Origin: Mageeibacillus sp. UBA1212
GTDB lineage: Bacteria > Bacillota > Clostridia > UBA1212
NCBI GenBank assembly: GCA_002309655.1
Contig: DBXM01000004.1
Span: forward strand, 7,679 to 49,918
DNA length: 42,240 nucleotides
Direction: 5' to 3'
The notes below the pieces were generated by a model, which did no database searches, was not told the DNA's origin, and was given only the letters and a program-made list of their open reading frames with translations. Position numbers and translations under genes: made by a program. Shown piece by piece: positions 32,214 to 39,560 of this stretch (the first letter of the stretch is position 1; each line of letters begins with the position of its first letter).

Positions 32214-34962
32214 GAAGAATAAAAAAACCGATATAGATGACGCCTTGCAAAACGTAGAGGCAGCGGACAACGCGGTGGAAAACGCCGCCGAGAACGCGGA
32301 AAACGCCGCTGAAACGGTCGAAAACACCGCCGAAACGGTGGAAAACGCCGCGGAAGCAGCGGAGCAGGGGACTGCGAAGAAGACGACCGTTTTCAAGGCC
32401 TCCCTGGACGACGACGAGGCGCGCAAAGGCGTTTACATCGACAAAGAGGAGGCCGAGAGGTTCCTCGAAGAGCAGCGCAAGAAGAAAAAGAGAAAGAAGA
32501 TCATCATTACTGTCGTGGCGATCGTCGTCGCGCTTGTGGCTCTTTTCATCATCTACAAGGTGATTTTCGGCGGAAACGTCGGCCACATCAAGTGGATGGA
32601 CAAGTACATCGTCAAGAACGACCCCAAGGCGGCGGGAGAGACGATCCCGAACGACGCGGGAATGACAGTCATCGCCGAAAAGCGGAACAACATGGGCGGC
32701 ACCACGGTGCTCAAATTCTCGCCTGCGGATTCGCTGCTGATCCTCGAGATTACCAACTCCAAGGGCGAAAAAGAGGAGATTAGAAGCTGGCCCGCGCCGC
32801 TTCCGGAAGACACCGATCCGGCGACCGCCGACAGCGAATACCCGAAGTACAAGGTCAACCACGACATCGTTTCCTCCCTCGTCAGGCTCGGCTACACGGC
32901 CTCCAACCTGGACGGCGGCAAGGACTTCGGTATCAACCAGGTCGACAAGGTCCAGTACGTGTACAACAGGATCGACGACGGCTTCAAGGTGCGCTACACG
33001 GTGCCGATCGAGGTCACCAAGACCGACAACATGGCCGACACCTACAAGGTCTACTACGAGTTCAGCTTTGCGGTCGAGTTCCGGCTTGACGACAACGGCG
33101 ACCTCATCGTGAACGTTCCCAAGAAGGACGTCAAAGAGGACAAGGAAGAGAAGGACTACACGAGAGACTCCGACGAGATGCCGAGAGTCGCCTCCATCGC
33201 GTGCCTGCCGTTCATCAGCGCGGCGAGACAGGGCGACGAGGGCTACTTCGTGACGCCCGACGGCTCCGGCGGACTCACGTACTTCAACGTTCCGAGAATT
33301 TCGCAGTACGACGAGTATCAGAAGAGAATTTACGGCTACGACGACATTTTCGACGTGTTCAACTACCCGAACATGACGAACGAAAAGATCTCGATGCCTG
33401 TCTTCGGCGTCGTCAAACCCGGCAAGATGCTCACCTGCTACGCCACCGAGAGCGAGGCCAACGCCTCCGTCCTCATCGGCCAGCCGGGAATGAAGAACCT
33501 GAAATTCTATTACGTCACGTTCGTGTTCAAGTGGAGAGAGTTCTACCAGGCGAAAATGAGCCAGAACGGCGCCGCCTACACGTTCCTCGAGGTTCCCTCC
33601 GGAATCGGCGACTTCACGATGCGCTACTCCTACCAGATCGACTCCTCCAAGGACTACACCTACATCGACGTCGCGAACAACACCCGCGAATTCCTGGTCG
33701 ACAAGTGGGACGCCGACTTCAAGTCGATCGACTACCTGAAAGACGCGAAGGTCAACTCCTACGAGAACAAGCGCCAGGATCCCGACCTGATCAACCTGAA
33801 GATTTTCTTCGCGGACGTCAACCAGGCGTCGGTGAGAATATTCACGCAGTACAAGGTCATGACCACGTTCGCGCAGGCCAAGAACATCGTTGCGTCGACC
33901 TCCGAGACCGCTCCGAGAATGCGCTACTCGCTGCTCGGATGGCAGCAGGGCGGCTACTTCGGCAACATAATGCGGAAGTACAACATCGGCGCCAGCGTAG
34001 GCGGCAAGAGCGGCCTTAAAGACCTGACGGCGTACGCGGCCGAAAACGGCAAGGATGTCAGTGCAGACGTGAACATGCTGATCCTCTACGGAAAGCCGAA
34101 GGGAGCCAGCCTCCGCCAGGCCACCGTCAAGAACCCCGGTACGTTCTACGTCAACTACAAGCAGGTCAGCAACGCGGGCGTGTTCTACAGGAACAGCAAC
34201 AACTACTACATGAGTCCGCTGTACTACGACGCGAAGATGCTGAAGAAGGACGTCAAGAACATCTCGAAGCTCGGCTTCACGAGCGTCGACCTGCAGCAGC
34301 TCGGAGACCTTCTGTTCACCGACTACAACAAGGAGAACGCGCTTCTCCGCCAGCAGGCGCTCGAGTACTACAGAAAGTGGATCGTTGAGTTCCGGAAGGA
34401 ATTCGCGAACGTCTCGGTCTACTACGGCTACGAATACGCGGCGTCGGTTGCGGATAACATTCTCGACATTCCCACCGAGACCTCGAGGCTGTTCATCATC
34501 GACGAGTCCATTCCGTTCGTGCAGATAGTCTACCACGGCCTGATCGACTACTATTCGACCGCGATCAACAGAAGCTCGAACTACACCGAGTCGCTGCTCA
34601 GATCCATCGAGTACGGCGCGTTCTTCACGTACGAGGTTACCAAGGAAGCCACCGAGGAGCTCCGCTACACGGACTACAACTCTCTGTTCAAGGCGCAGTA
34701 CGACGACCTCAGCGCCGACATCATGAAGGGCTACGTTCTCGCCGAGAAGGTGCTCGCGCCGGTCGCGAACGCCACGATAGTCGACCACAAGTGCGTGGAC
34801 GACCCGAGAAACGGCAGCATCTACTGCACGACCTACAGCAACGGCATTAAGATCTACGTCAACTACAGCAACGAAAACTACTCCGCGCCTGAGGGAACCG
34901 TTCCCGCGCTGGGCGTGGCGATAGTCAGTAACGGTTCTTCCGAAGCCGTCAAGGTTGGATAA
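32206..34962 (+). CDS. membrane-anchored glycosidase-like protein (DUF5696-like)
   Basis: TTG at 32206 follows AAAGGAG with ten bases of spacing and overlaps the upstream stop; 918 residues result. Residues about 10-55 are an Ala-Glu-Asn-rich repeat, probably a cytoplasmic coiled coil. A Lys-rich stretch and one helix (about 98-120) place the rest outside. The N-terminal extracellular half is beta-rich (GYFVTPDGSGGLTYFNVPR). The C-terminal half resembles a TIM-barrel glycosidase: KLGFTSVDLQQLGDLLFTDY, IDESIPFVQIVYHGLIDYYS, and a closing beta domain with NGIKIYVNYSNENYSAPEGT. From memory, proteins named DUF5696 in Paenibacillus and Clostridia share this plan and gene neighbourhood; I cannot confirm the match here. 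Catalytic residues cannot be assigned, so it may be an enzyme or a binding scaffold. Confidence 0.75.
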   Translation: MFKKNKKTDIDDALQNVEAADNAVENAAENAENAAETVENTAETVENAAEAAEQGTAKKTTVFKASLDDDEARKGVYIDKEEAERFLEEQRKKKKRKKIIITVVAIVVALVALFIIYKVIFGGNVGHIKWMDKYIVKNDPKAAGETIPNDAGMTVIAEKRNNMGGTTVLKFSPADSLLILEITNSKGEKEEIRSWPAPLPEDTDPATADSEYPKYKVNHDIVSSLVRLGYTASNLDGGKDFGINQVDKVQYVYNRIDDGFKVRYTVPIEVTKTDNMADTYKVYYEFSFAVEFRLDDNGDLIVNVPKKDVKEDKEEKDYTRDSDEMPRVASIACLPFISAARQGDEGYFVTPDGSGGLTYFNVPRISQYDEYQKRIYGYDDIFDVFNYPNMTNEKISMPVFGVVKPGKMLTCYATESEANASVLIGQPGMKNLKFYYVTFVFKWREFYQAKMSQNGAAYTFLEVPSGIGDFTMRYSYQIDSSKDYTYIDVANNTREFLVDKWDADFKSIDYLKDAKVNSYENKRQDPDLINLKIFFADVNQASVRIFTQYKVMTTFAQAKNIVASTSETAPRMRYSLLGWQQGGYFGNIMRKYNIGASVGGKSGLKDLTAYAAENGKDVSADVNMLILYGKPKGASLRQATVKNPGTFYVNYKQVSNAGVFYRNSNNYYMSPLYYDAKMLKKDVKNISKLGFTSVDLQQLGDLLFTDYNKENALLRQQALEYYRKWIVEFRKEFANVSVYYGYEYAASVADNILDIPTETSRLFIIDESIPFVQIVYHGLIDYYSTAINRSSNYTESLLRSIEYGAFFTYEVTKEATEELRYTDYNSLFKAQYDDLSADIMKGYVLAEKVLAPVANATIVDHKCVDDPRNGSIYCTTYSNGIKIYVNYSNENYSAPEGTVPALGVAIVSNGSSEAVKVG

Positions 34963-34981
34963 CGAAAGGGGGCCGGTTGTT

Positions 34982-35863
34982 TTGAAAAAACAGGTAAAAT
35001 ACAAGAAAAAGCTTGCCCATTCTCAAAAGTACACTCTGCTGTCGTTTGAGAAGAAGAGGTCGCTTGAAGGTTTCCTTTTCGCCGTACCGTGGCTGATCGG
35101 ATTCCTCGGATTCATCGTGGTCCCGCTCGTGCTCTCCATCAGAATCAGTTTCTTCCAGACGGTTCTGACGGACCTCTACGGATTCCAGGGCACGAGTACC
35201 TACGTCGGATTTAACAACTACATCAAGGTCATTCAGGACCCGAACGTCGGCGAAACGGTGTTCAAATCCTTCGGAAACTCGCTCATCAAGGTTCCGGTGA
35301 TCGTCGCGTTCTCGCTCTTCGTGGCGGTGCTGCTCAAGCAGGACTTCCCGGGCAGAACGATATTCCGCGTCATATTCTTCATTCCCGTAATTCTCGCGGG
35401 AACGATCATGACGTACCTCTTCAACGACGGCGTCGGCAACATGAGCCTTTTCAGCTCGATCACGACAGGCGTGCAGCAGATCAACTCGTTCTTCGGGACG
35501 ATCATGAGCAACATCGGCTCGATTATGTGGGCGTCCAGCGTTGAGATTCTGATATTCCTGGCGGCGCTGCAGAGCGTTCCCGCGACACTGTACGAGGTCG
35601 TCGAACTCGACGGCGCGTCGGCGTGGGAGACGTTCTGGCACGTCACGCTCCCTTACATTTCGCCGTTCGTCATTCTGAACTGCGTGTACGCGCTGGTTGA
35701 CTCCTTCGTGTCCTCCGACAACCCGGTCATGGCCATCATGAACAGTATGACCCAGGAGGGAACGAAATACGGCCAGGCGTCGGCGCTCAGCTGGCTCTAC
35801 ATGCTGGCGACGCTCACGGTCATTATGATCTTCATCCTGCTTACGAGGAGGTGGCTGAAGTGA
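34982..35863 (+). CDS. sugar ABC transporter permease (MalF-type), set 2
   Basis: TTG at 34982 is chosen because AAAGGGGG lies nine bases upstream; an earlier TTG at 34955 precedes that ribosome site and would overlap the upstream gene. The protein has 293 residues, a short basic tail and six helices, opening FLFAVPWLIGFLGFIVVPL. The EAA loop is LYEVVELDGASAWETFWHVT. It lacks the 50-residue cytoplasmic extension of the set 1 permease and is clearly a different subfamily, not a recent duplicate. The next permease gene overlaps it by four bases. Confidence 0.9.
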   Translation: MKKQVKYKKKLAHSQKYTLLSFEKKRSLEGFLFAVPWLIGFLGFIVVPLVLSIRISFFQTVLTDLYGFQGTSTYVGFNNYIKVIQDPNVGETVFKSFGNSLIKVPVIVAFSLFVAVLLKQDFPGRTIFRVIFFIPVILAGTIMTYLFNDGVGNMSLFSSITTGVQQINSFFGTIMSNIGSIMWASSVEILIFLAALQSVPATLYEVVELDGASAWETFWHVTLPYISPFVILNCVYALVDSFVSSDNPVMAIMNSMTQEGTKYGQASALSWLYMLATLTVIMIFILLTRRWLK

Positions 35864-36873
35864 CACCGGAAGCTGTTAACACCGCCGCTGTTCAAGCCGG
35901 CGCCGCAACCGAGCAGAAAGAGAAGAAGCTCGGCGGCATCAAGGGATTCATCAAAAAGTACGAGAATCTCGGCTACAAGGCGAAAAAGAAGATCACGTTC
36001 ATCATTTCGAGAATATTCGTTTACTTCGTGCTTATCGAAATGGCGTACCTCTTCATACTGCCTTTCATCTACATCTTCTCCACGTCCCTCATGACCTCGC
36101 AGGACTACATGGACCCGACGGTCAAGTACATCCCGACCACGGTCAACTGGGACAACTTCGTGAAGGCCTTCGAGGCGCTGGACTACGTCAAGTCGTTCTT
36201 CAACTCGATGGGAACGTCGCTCCTGTCGGCTCTGTTCCAGACCACCGCGTGCGCTCTGATAGGGTACTCGCTGGGCCGCTACAAGTTCAGAGTCAGGAAC
36301 ATCATATTCTTCCTCGTGGTTCTGGTGCTGCTCATTCCGCCGCAGGTTATGATTCTCGCTTCCTACGGTCTGTGGGCGACGCTCAGCATGGTTAACACCT
36401 GGGGACCGGTCGTGCTTCCGTGCGTATTCGGACTCGGCCTCCGCGGCGCGCTCTTCGTGCTGATTTATATGTACTTCTTCCAGAGAATTCCCGACGTTAT
36501 GGACGACGCGGCGCGAATCGACGGCGCGGGCCCGATCAGGGTCTTCGGACAGATCATGCTGCCGCTGGTAAAATCCGCTATCGCGATTGTGTTCATCTTC
36601 TCGTTCGTGTGGCACTGGAACGACAACTACGAGGCTCCGACGTACATGTACATCGACGGCCACCAGACGCTCCAGCCGAGACTGCAGAACATCCAGATGT
36701 ACTACAGCAAGTACGCGACCAGCCAGGGCGCCATGTCCGAACTCGAGAAATCGCTCTCCGAGCCGATGCTCTTCGCGGGCTGCCTCATGGTAATGCTTCC
36801 CGTTATGATCGTCTACATTCTCGGTCAGAAACAGCTTGCCGCCGGCATCGAACGTATAGGCGTTATCGAATAA
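35860..36873 (+). CDS. sugar ABC transporter permease (MalG-type), set 2
   Basis: GTG at 35860 (overlap GTGA with the preceding stop) sits eight bases behind GAGGAGG and gives 337 residues. The GTG at 35851 lies inside the ribosome site and is rejected. A cytoplasmic tail of about 45 residues precedes six helices. Conserved pieces are IYIFSTSLMTSQDYMDPTVK after the first helix and the EAA loop MDDAARIDGAGPIRVFGQIM. It forms a pore with the permease encoded just before it and is followed after 17 bases by its binding protein. Confidence 0.92.
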   Translation: MTPEAVNTAAVQAGAATEQKEKKLGGIKGFIKKYENLGYKAKKKITFIISRIFVYFVLIEMAYLFILPFIYIFSTSLMTSQDYMDPTVKYIPTTVNWDNFVKAFEALDYVKSFFNSMGTSLLSALFQTTACALIGYSLGRYKFRVRNIIFFLVVLVLLIPPQVMILASYGLWATLSMVNTWGPVVLPCVFGLGLRGALFVLIYMYFFQRIPDVMDDAARIDGAGPIRVFGQIMLPLVKSAIAIVFIFSFVWHWNDNYEAPTYMYIDGHQTLQPRLQNIQMYYSKYATSQGAMSELEKSLSEPMLFAGCLMVMLPVMIVYILGQKQLAAGIERIGVIE

Positions 36874-36890
36874 AGGAGGAGGGTGAACTT

Positions 36891-38342
36891 ATGAACAGAA
36901 AAGTAAAAGCTTTCCTTACCGCCGCGCTGGCGATCCTGCTGGCGGTGGTCCTTCTCACGGGTTGCGAAACCAAGAAAAAGGATGACGACGACAAGATCAA
37001 GCCGACTCCGAGGCCGACTCCGGAAAACCTGGTCGCCGAGATCAAGCTCTCCGGCTATCTCTACTCCGAGAACTCGCAGAACCTCGAGAAGTTCAAGGCG
37101 GTCTACTACTCCGACTACCCGGGCGTTGAAATCGACATCGACCTCGACAAGGTCTCCACGAGCCTCTACTTTGAGGTGCTCGACGACCTTATGAGCGGCG
37201 ACGACCTCGAGAACGCGGGCGACGTCATTCTTCTCGACGCTCAGCGCATGGAATACTACGCGCAGCAGGGGAAACTGATCGACCTCAGCACTTATATAGG
37301 CGACGTGCTCAACTTCGACACGTACAAGAAGATCAACCCGTCTGCCGATCTGCTTCCCGCCGCCTACAACGCCTGCTTCTACAACGGTGACATGTACATG
37401 GTGGCGATGGAGTACAACCACAAGTTCGTACTGCTCAACTACTCGCTGATATCCTCCGCGGGCTACACGTTCCCGCACGACGACTGGACCTGGGACGACC
37501 TCATCGAGATCGCCGAGGCGGTCAAAGAGATGGGCGTCGAGACTCCTATCGCGATGAACTACAAGGACTACGCGATCTGGGGCGCCTTCGCGAGAAGCTA
37601 CGGTCAGGACGTGTACGACTACGTGGGCAATTCGCAGTCGGTCAAGGAACTCAACCTGACGCACCCCGACGTCGTCAGCGGCCTTGAGGACCTGGCGGAG
37701 ATCGTGAATCCGGAGCGCGGCCTTGTGGAGTGCATCGACTCCAAGGACATCGCCCCCGAGGACATCTCCAAGTACGCGTTCATCCTCGCCGACCACGAGG
37801 ACATCGCGACCTGGTCCGAAACGCTTCTGGCGGCAGAAGACCCGGAGACCGAAGGCGAGAAGTGGGAATGGGACTACATCCACTTCCCGCGCTGGAACGA
37901 CGAGAACTACGACGAGAACGGCGTGTACTACCAGGCGATCGCCGCCAACGTCTACGGCTTCGCGGTCGTGAACCACGGCAAGTCCGAGTTCTACAACGAC
38001 GACTTCTACCGCGCCTGCGCCTACCTCGCGCTCTACGCGACGGTTACTGAGGCGGCCAAGAGCTACGCGCTCGACGGTCAGGCGGTTCCCGCAAACAAGG
38101 CCGCCAACGCCCAGAAGTTCTGGCGTGAATACCCGAAGGCCGGCAAGAACTCTTCCGTGTTCTCGAACTTCTCAGAAACCGCCGACTTCGCGGGCTCCCT
38201 CGGCTGCTTCATGCCGGTAATGTCCGCCAACGAGATCGACATCTCCTACGCTATCGACGGCTACCTGTCAGGGGAGAGAACGATGATCGAGAGCCTGCAG
38301 ACGCTGCAGGAAAAAGCCCAGGCGGGCTGGATCACCAGGTGA
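36891..38342 (+). CDS. sugar-binding lipoprotein of ABC transporter, set 2
   Basis: ATG at 36891 follows AAAGGAGGAGG and gives 483 residues. A classical lipoprotein signal is present, with lipobox LLTGC at about residue 25, so it is tethered to the outer face of the membrane. The family 1 binding-protein fold is visible: KFKAVYYSDYPGVEIDIDLD, NAGDVILLDAQRMEYYAQQG, LIDLSTYIGDVLNF, DDWTWDDLIEIAEAVKEMG and AYLALYATVTEAAKSYALDG. It serves the permease pair encoded directly upstream. The longer frame back to 36420 runs through the permease gene and is spurious. The stop codon and the last three codons lie in one arm of a perfect 14-base inverted repeat belonging to a dispersed element, which suggests that the element set the present C-terminus. 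Confidence 0.93.
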   Translation: MNRKVKAFLTAALAILLAVVLLTGCETKKKDDDDKIKPTPRPTPENLVAEIKLSGYLYSENSQNLEKFKAVYYSDYPGVEIDIDLDKVSTSLYFEVLDDLMSGDDLENAGDVILLDAQRMEYYAQQGKLIDLSTYIGDVLNFDTYKKINPSADLLPAAYNACFYNGDMYMVAMEYNHKFVLLNYSLISSAGYTFPHDDWTWDDLIEIAEAVKEMGVETPIAMNYKDYAIWGAFARSYGQDVYDYVGNSQSVKELNLTHPDVVSGLEDLAEIVNPERGLVECIDSKDIAPEDISKYAFILADHEDIATWSETLLAAEDPETEGEKWEWDYIHFPRWNDENYDENGVYYQAIAANVYGFAVVNHGKSEFYNDDFYRACAYLALYATVTEAAKSYALDGQAVPANKAANAQKFWREYPKAGKNSSVFSNFSETADFAGSLGCFMPVMSANEIDISYAIDGYLSGERTMIESLQTLQEKAQAGWITR

Positions 38343-38405
38343 GTCTCCGCTTGGTCTCCGGTTTAGCTGTCGCTAAAAGTCGCCCTCGCGCGAGACTCAC
38401 CTGGT
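38334..38405 (+). repeat. structured dispersed repeat, copy 1 (module A)
   Basis: A perfect 14-base inverted repeat (38334-38347 with 38392-38405; inner ends GTCTC/GAGAC) encloses an inner hairpin TTTAGC-TGTC-GCTAAA (38362-38377). The internal segments GGTCTCCGG and AAAGTCGCC recur in copy 2 at 39302-39366. The left arm overlaps the end of the binding-protein gene, including its stop. A related or degenerate second module may extend to about 38460. Confidence 0.8.
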
Positions 38406-38492
38406 TTGAATCGTCACGGTGCCTGCGGCGATAAGTGAAATGCGAAGCGCAACCAAAACAATTGAATGCCCCAAATGATGGTGGCGGATTTT

Positions 38493-38573
38493 CGCACCCC
38501 CGGAGGCGATAGAATAAACCTTCGGAGGTGCGCTTGTCCTAAGTAAACGGACATTTCCCGGAAGTCCGGTTTA
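38493..38573. repeat. two further hairpins in the gap before the two-TM gene
   Basis: CGCACCCCCGGAGG (38493-38506) pairs with CCTTCGGAGGTGCG (38519-38532) with one mismatch and one G-T pair. About ten bases on, TAAACGGAC (around 38544-38552) pairs with GTCCGGTTTA (around 38564-38573) with one bulge. The decamer TTTCCCGGAA also appears twice as a direct repeat in this stretch. No coding potential is seen, and no T run makes these clear terminators. Confidence 0.5.
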
Positions 38574-38613
38574 TTTCCCGGAAATACACTATATTTTCCA
38601 AAATAACAGACAA

Positions 38614-39159
38614 ATGAGAGAAGAAGTAATCGAAACCTTTGTAAAGGCAAGAAAAAACAAAACAGCCGTCATTTACTGCATCCTGATAGCCATCGCGGCG
38701 CTTGCCGTGGCGGCGGTCATCTACTATTTTTACAGGCTGATCGGCTTCCTGCTCATCATACTCGTGTTCGCGATCGCGTTCTACGGAATGGTGCTCATCA
38801 TGAAGTACAACAACCTCGAGTACGAGTTTTCGATAGTTATGGGCGAGTTCACGATTTCCGAAATCAGGAACCAGACCCGCCGCAAGAAGGTCATGAGTTT
38901 TCTCATAAAAGACCTTGAGAACTTCAAGAAGGTAAAAACCGCCGACGTTCTGGCGAAAAAGGACGACGGCGTCAAGAAAGAAGACGCGCCGAAGGTGCTT
39001 TACTGCTTCGGTGACGACGATGAAGAAGCGTACGCCTTCACCGCAAGGTCCGCGGACGAGGGCGTGGTTTACGAGATATATATCAAACATGACGACCAGG
39101 TCATGAAGGAGATGGCGCTGCGAAGCTTCGAGGTTAGGCGCGTGCTCGGAATGATTTAA
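38614..39159 (+). CDS. small two-TM membrane protein, function unknown (possibly DUF6106-like)
   Basis: The 181-residue protein starts MREEVIETFVKARKNKT. Two adjacent membrane helices (about 17-38 and 42-62) are separated by a short YRL turn. A soluble C-terminal domain of about 115 residues contains VMGEFTISEIRNQTRRKKVM, a Lys-rich segment and a final KEMALRSFEVRRVLGMI. The general plan recalls the clostridial DUF6106 proteins, but that is from memory and uncertain. No convincing ribosome site precedes the ATG (ACAGACAA), and only a weak TATATT (38590-38595) could serve as -10. Expression may therefore depend on read-through from the transport operon. Function cannot be inferred. Confidence 0.7.
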   Translation: MREEVIETFVKARKNKTAVIYCILIAIAALAVAAVIYYFYRLIGFLLIILVFAIAFYGMVLIMKYNNLEYEFSIVMGEFTISEIRNQTRRKKVMSFLIKDLENFKKVKTADVLAKKDDGVKKEDAPKVLYCFGDDDEEAYAFTARSADEGVVYEIYIKHDDQVMKEMALRSFEVRRVLGMI

Positions 39160-39185
39160 TGAACCGCTGATTAAATGCTCTTTAC

Positions 39186-39288
39186 GCAAGCGGCGAACAA
39201 CTGTCAGTATTCAATAGAACGAAGTGCGTTTACTTCTGCTGAGCTTTAATCGTATAATGTGTCTTACGACAGATTTGCTGCCGCTTGC
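39186..39288. repeat. imperfect inverted-repeat element, about 103 bases
   Basis: GCAAGCGGC (39186-39194) and CTGTC (39201-39205) in the left arm pair with GACAG (39268-39272) and GCCGCTTGC (39280-39288) in the right arm; the six or seven bases between them match poorly. The interior has GAAGT/ACTTC (39221 onward) and a TATAAT. It looks like a small palindromic insertion next to the dispersed repeat, but only one copy is present here. Confidence 0.5.
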
Positions 39289-39301
39289 TTTCCGAGAAAC
39301 C

Positions 39302-39463
39302 GCTTGTGTCTCCACTCAGTCTCCGGTTTTGCTTCGCAAAAAGTCGCCTTCGTGCGAGACACAAGCAATTTTACCTTGTAAATTGAGCCGCAGCTTTGCA
39401 TCGGCGGCGTGAACGATTCTGGGCTTTGCCCAGTCAAGTGAGAGACGCGATGCAAAGTGCGGC
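39302..39463 (+). repeat. structured dispersed repeat, copy 2 (modules A and B)
   Basis: Module A: GCTTGTGTCTC (39302-39312) pairs perfectly with GAGACACAAGC (39356-39366) and encloses the hairpin TTTTGC-TTC-GCAAAA (39327-39341). A small hairpin CAATTTTAC/GTAAATTG (39366-39385) links to module B. In module B, GCCGCAGCTTTGCATCG (39387-39403) pairs with CGATGCAAAGTGCGGC (39448-39463) over 16 pairs with one bulged G. Inside lies CTGGGC-TTT-GCCCAG (39419-39433). Module A is shared with copy 1 and module B with copy 3. Confidence 0.85.
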
Positions 39464-39560
39464 AGCTTAGGGGTCGCGCTCGAAAAAATAGCTATTGAAT
39501 CAGCGCTTCCCTAATTTCTGGTTGAAATAGGGGAAAACTGTGCGGAGGAATATTTGTAAA

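Larger units (their letters stand above)
39160..39560. other. intergenic region, 401 bases, full of inverted repeats
   Basis: The gap contains a long imperfect inverted repeat (39186-39288), the second copy of the structured dispersed element (39302-39463), the palindrome AATAGCTATT near 39487-39496, and a bulged hairpin (39509-39532) just before the ribosome site GGAGGA (39544-39549). A TATAAT at 39253-39258 could be the -10 of the downstream gene, but the -35 is poor. No gene is seen. Confidence 0.7.

Noticed and set aside
32173..35004. 943-codon open frame on the minus strand
   Set aside because: It lies opposite the DUF5696-like gene, which has a proper ribosome site, translational coupling and recognisable domains. 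Its translation is rich in Val, Asp and Arg without any known motif, as expected for an antisense shadow in GC-rich coding DNA.
36420..36890. Extended N-terminus of the set 2 binding protein
   Set aside because: The extension runs through the upstream permease gene in another frame. The true start at 36891 has a ribosome site and a lipoprotein signal.
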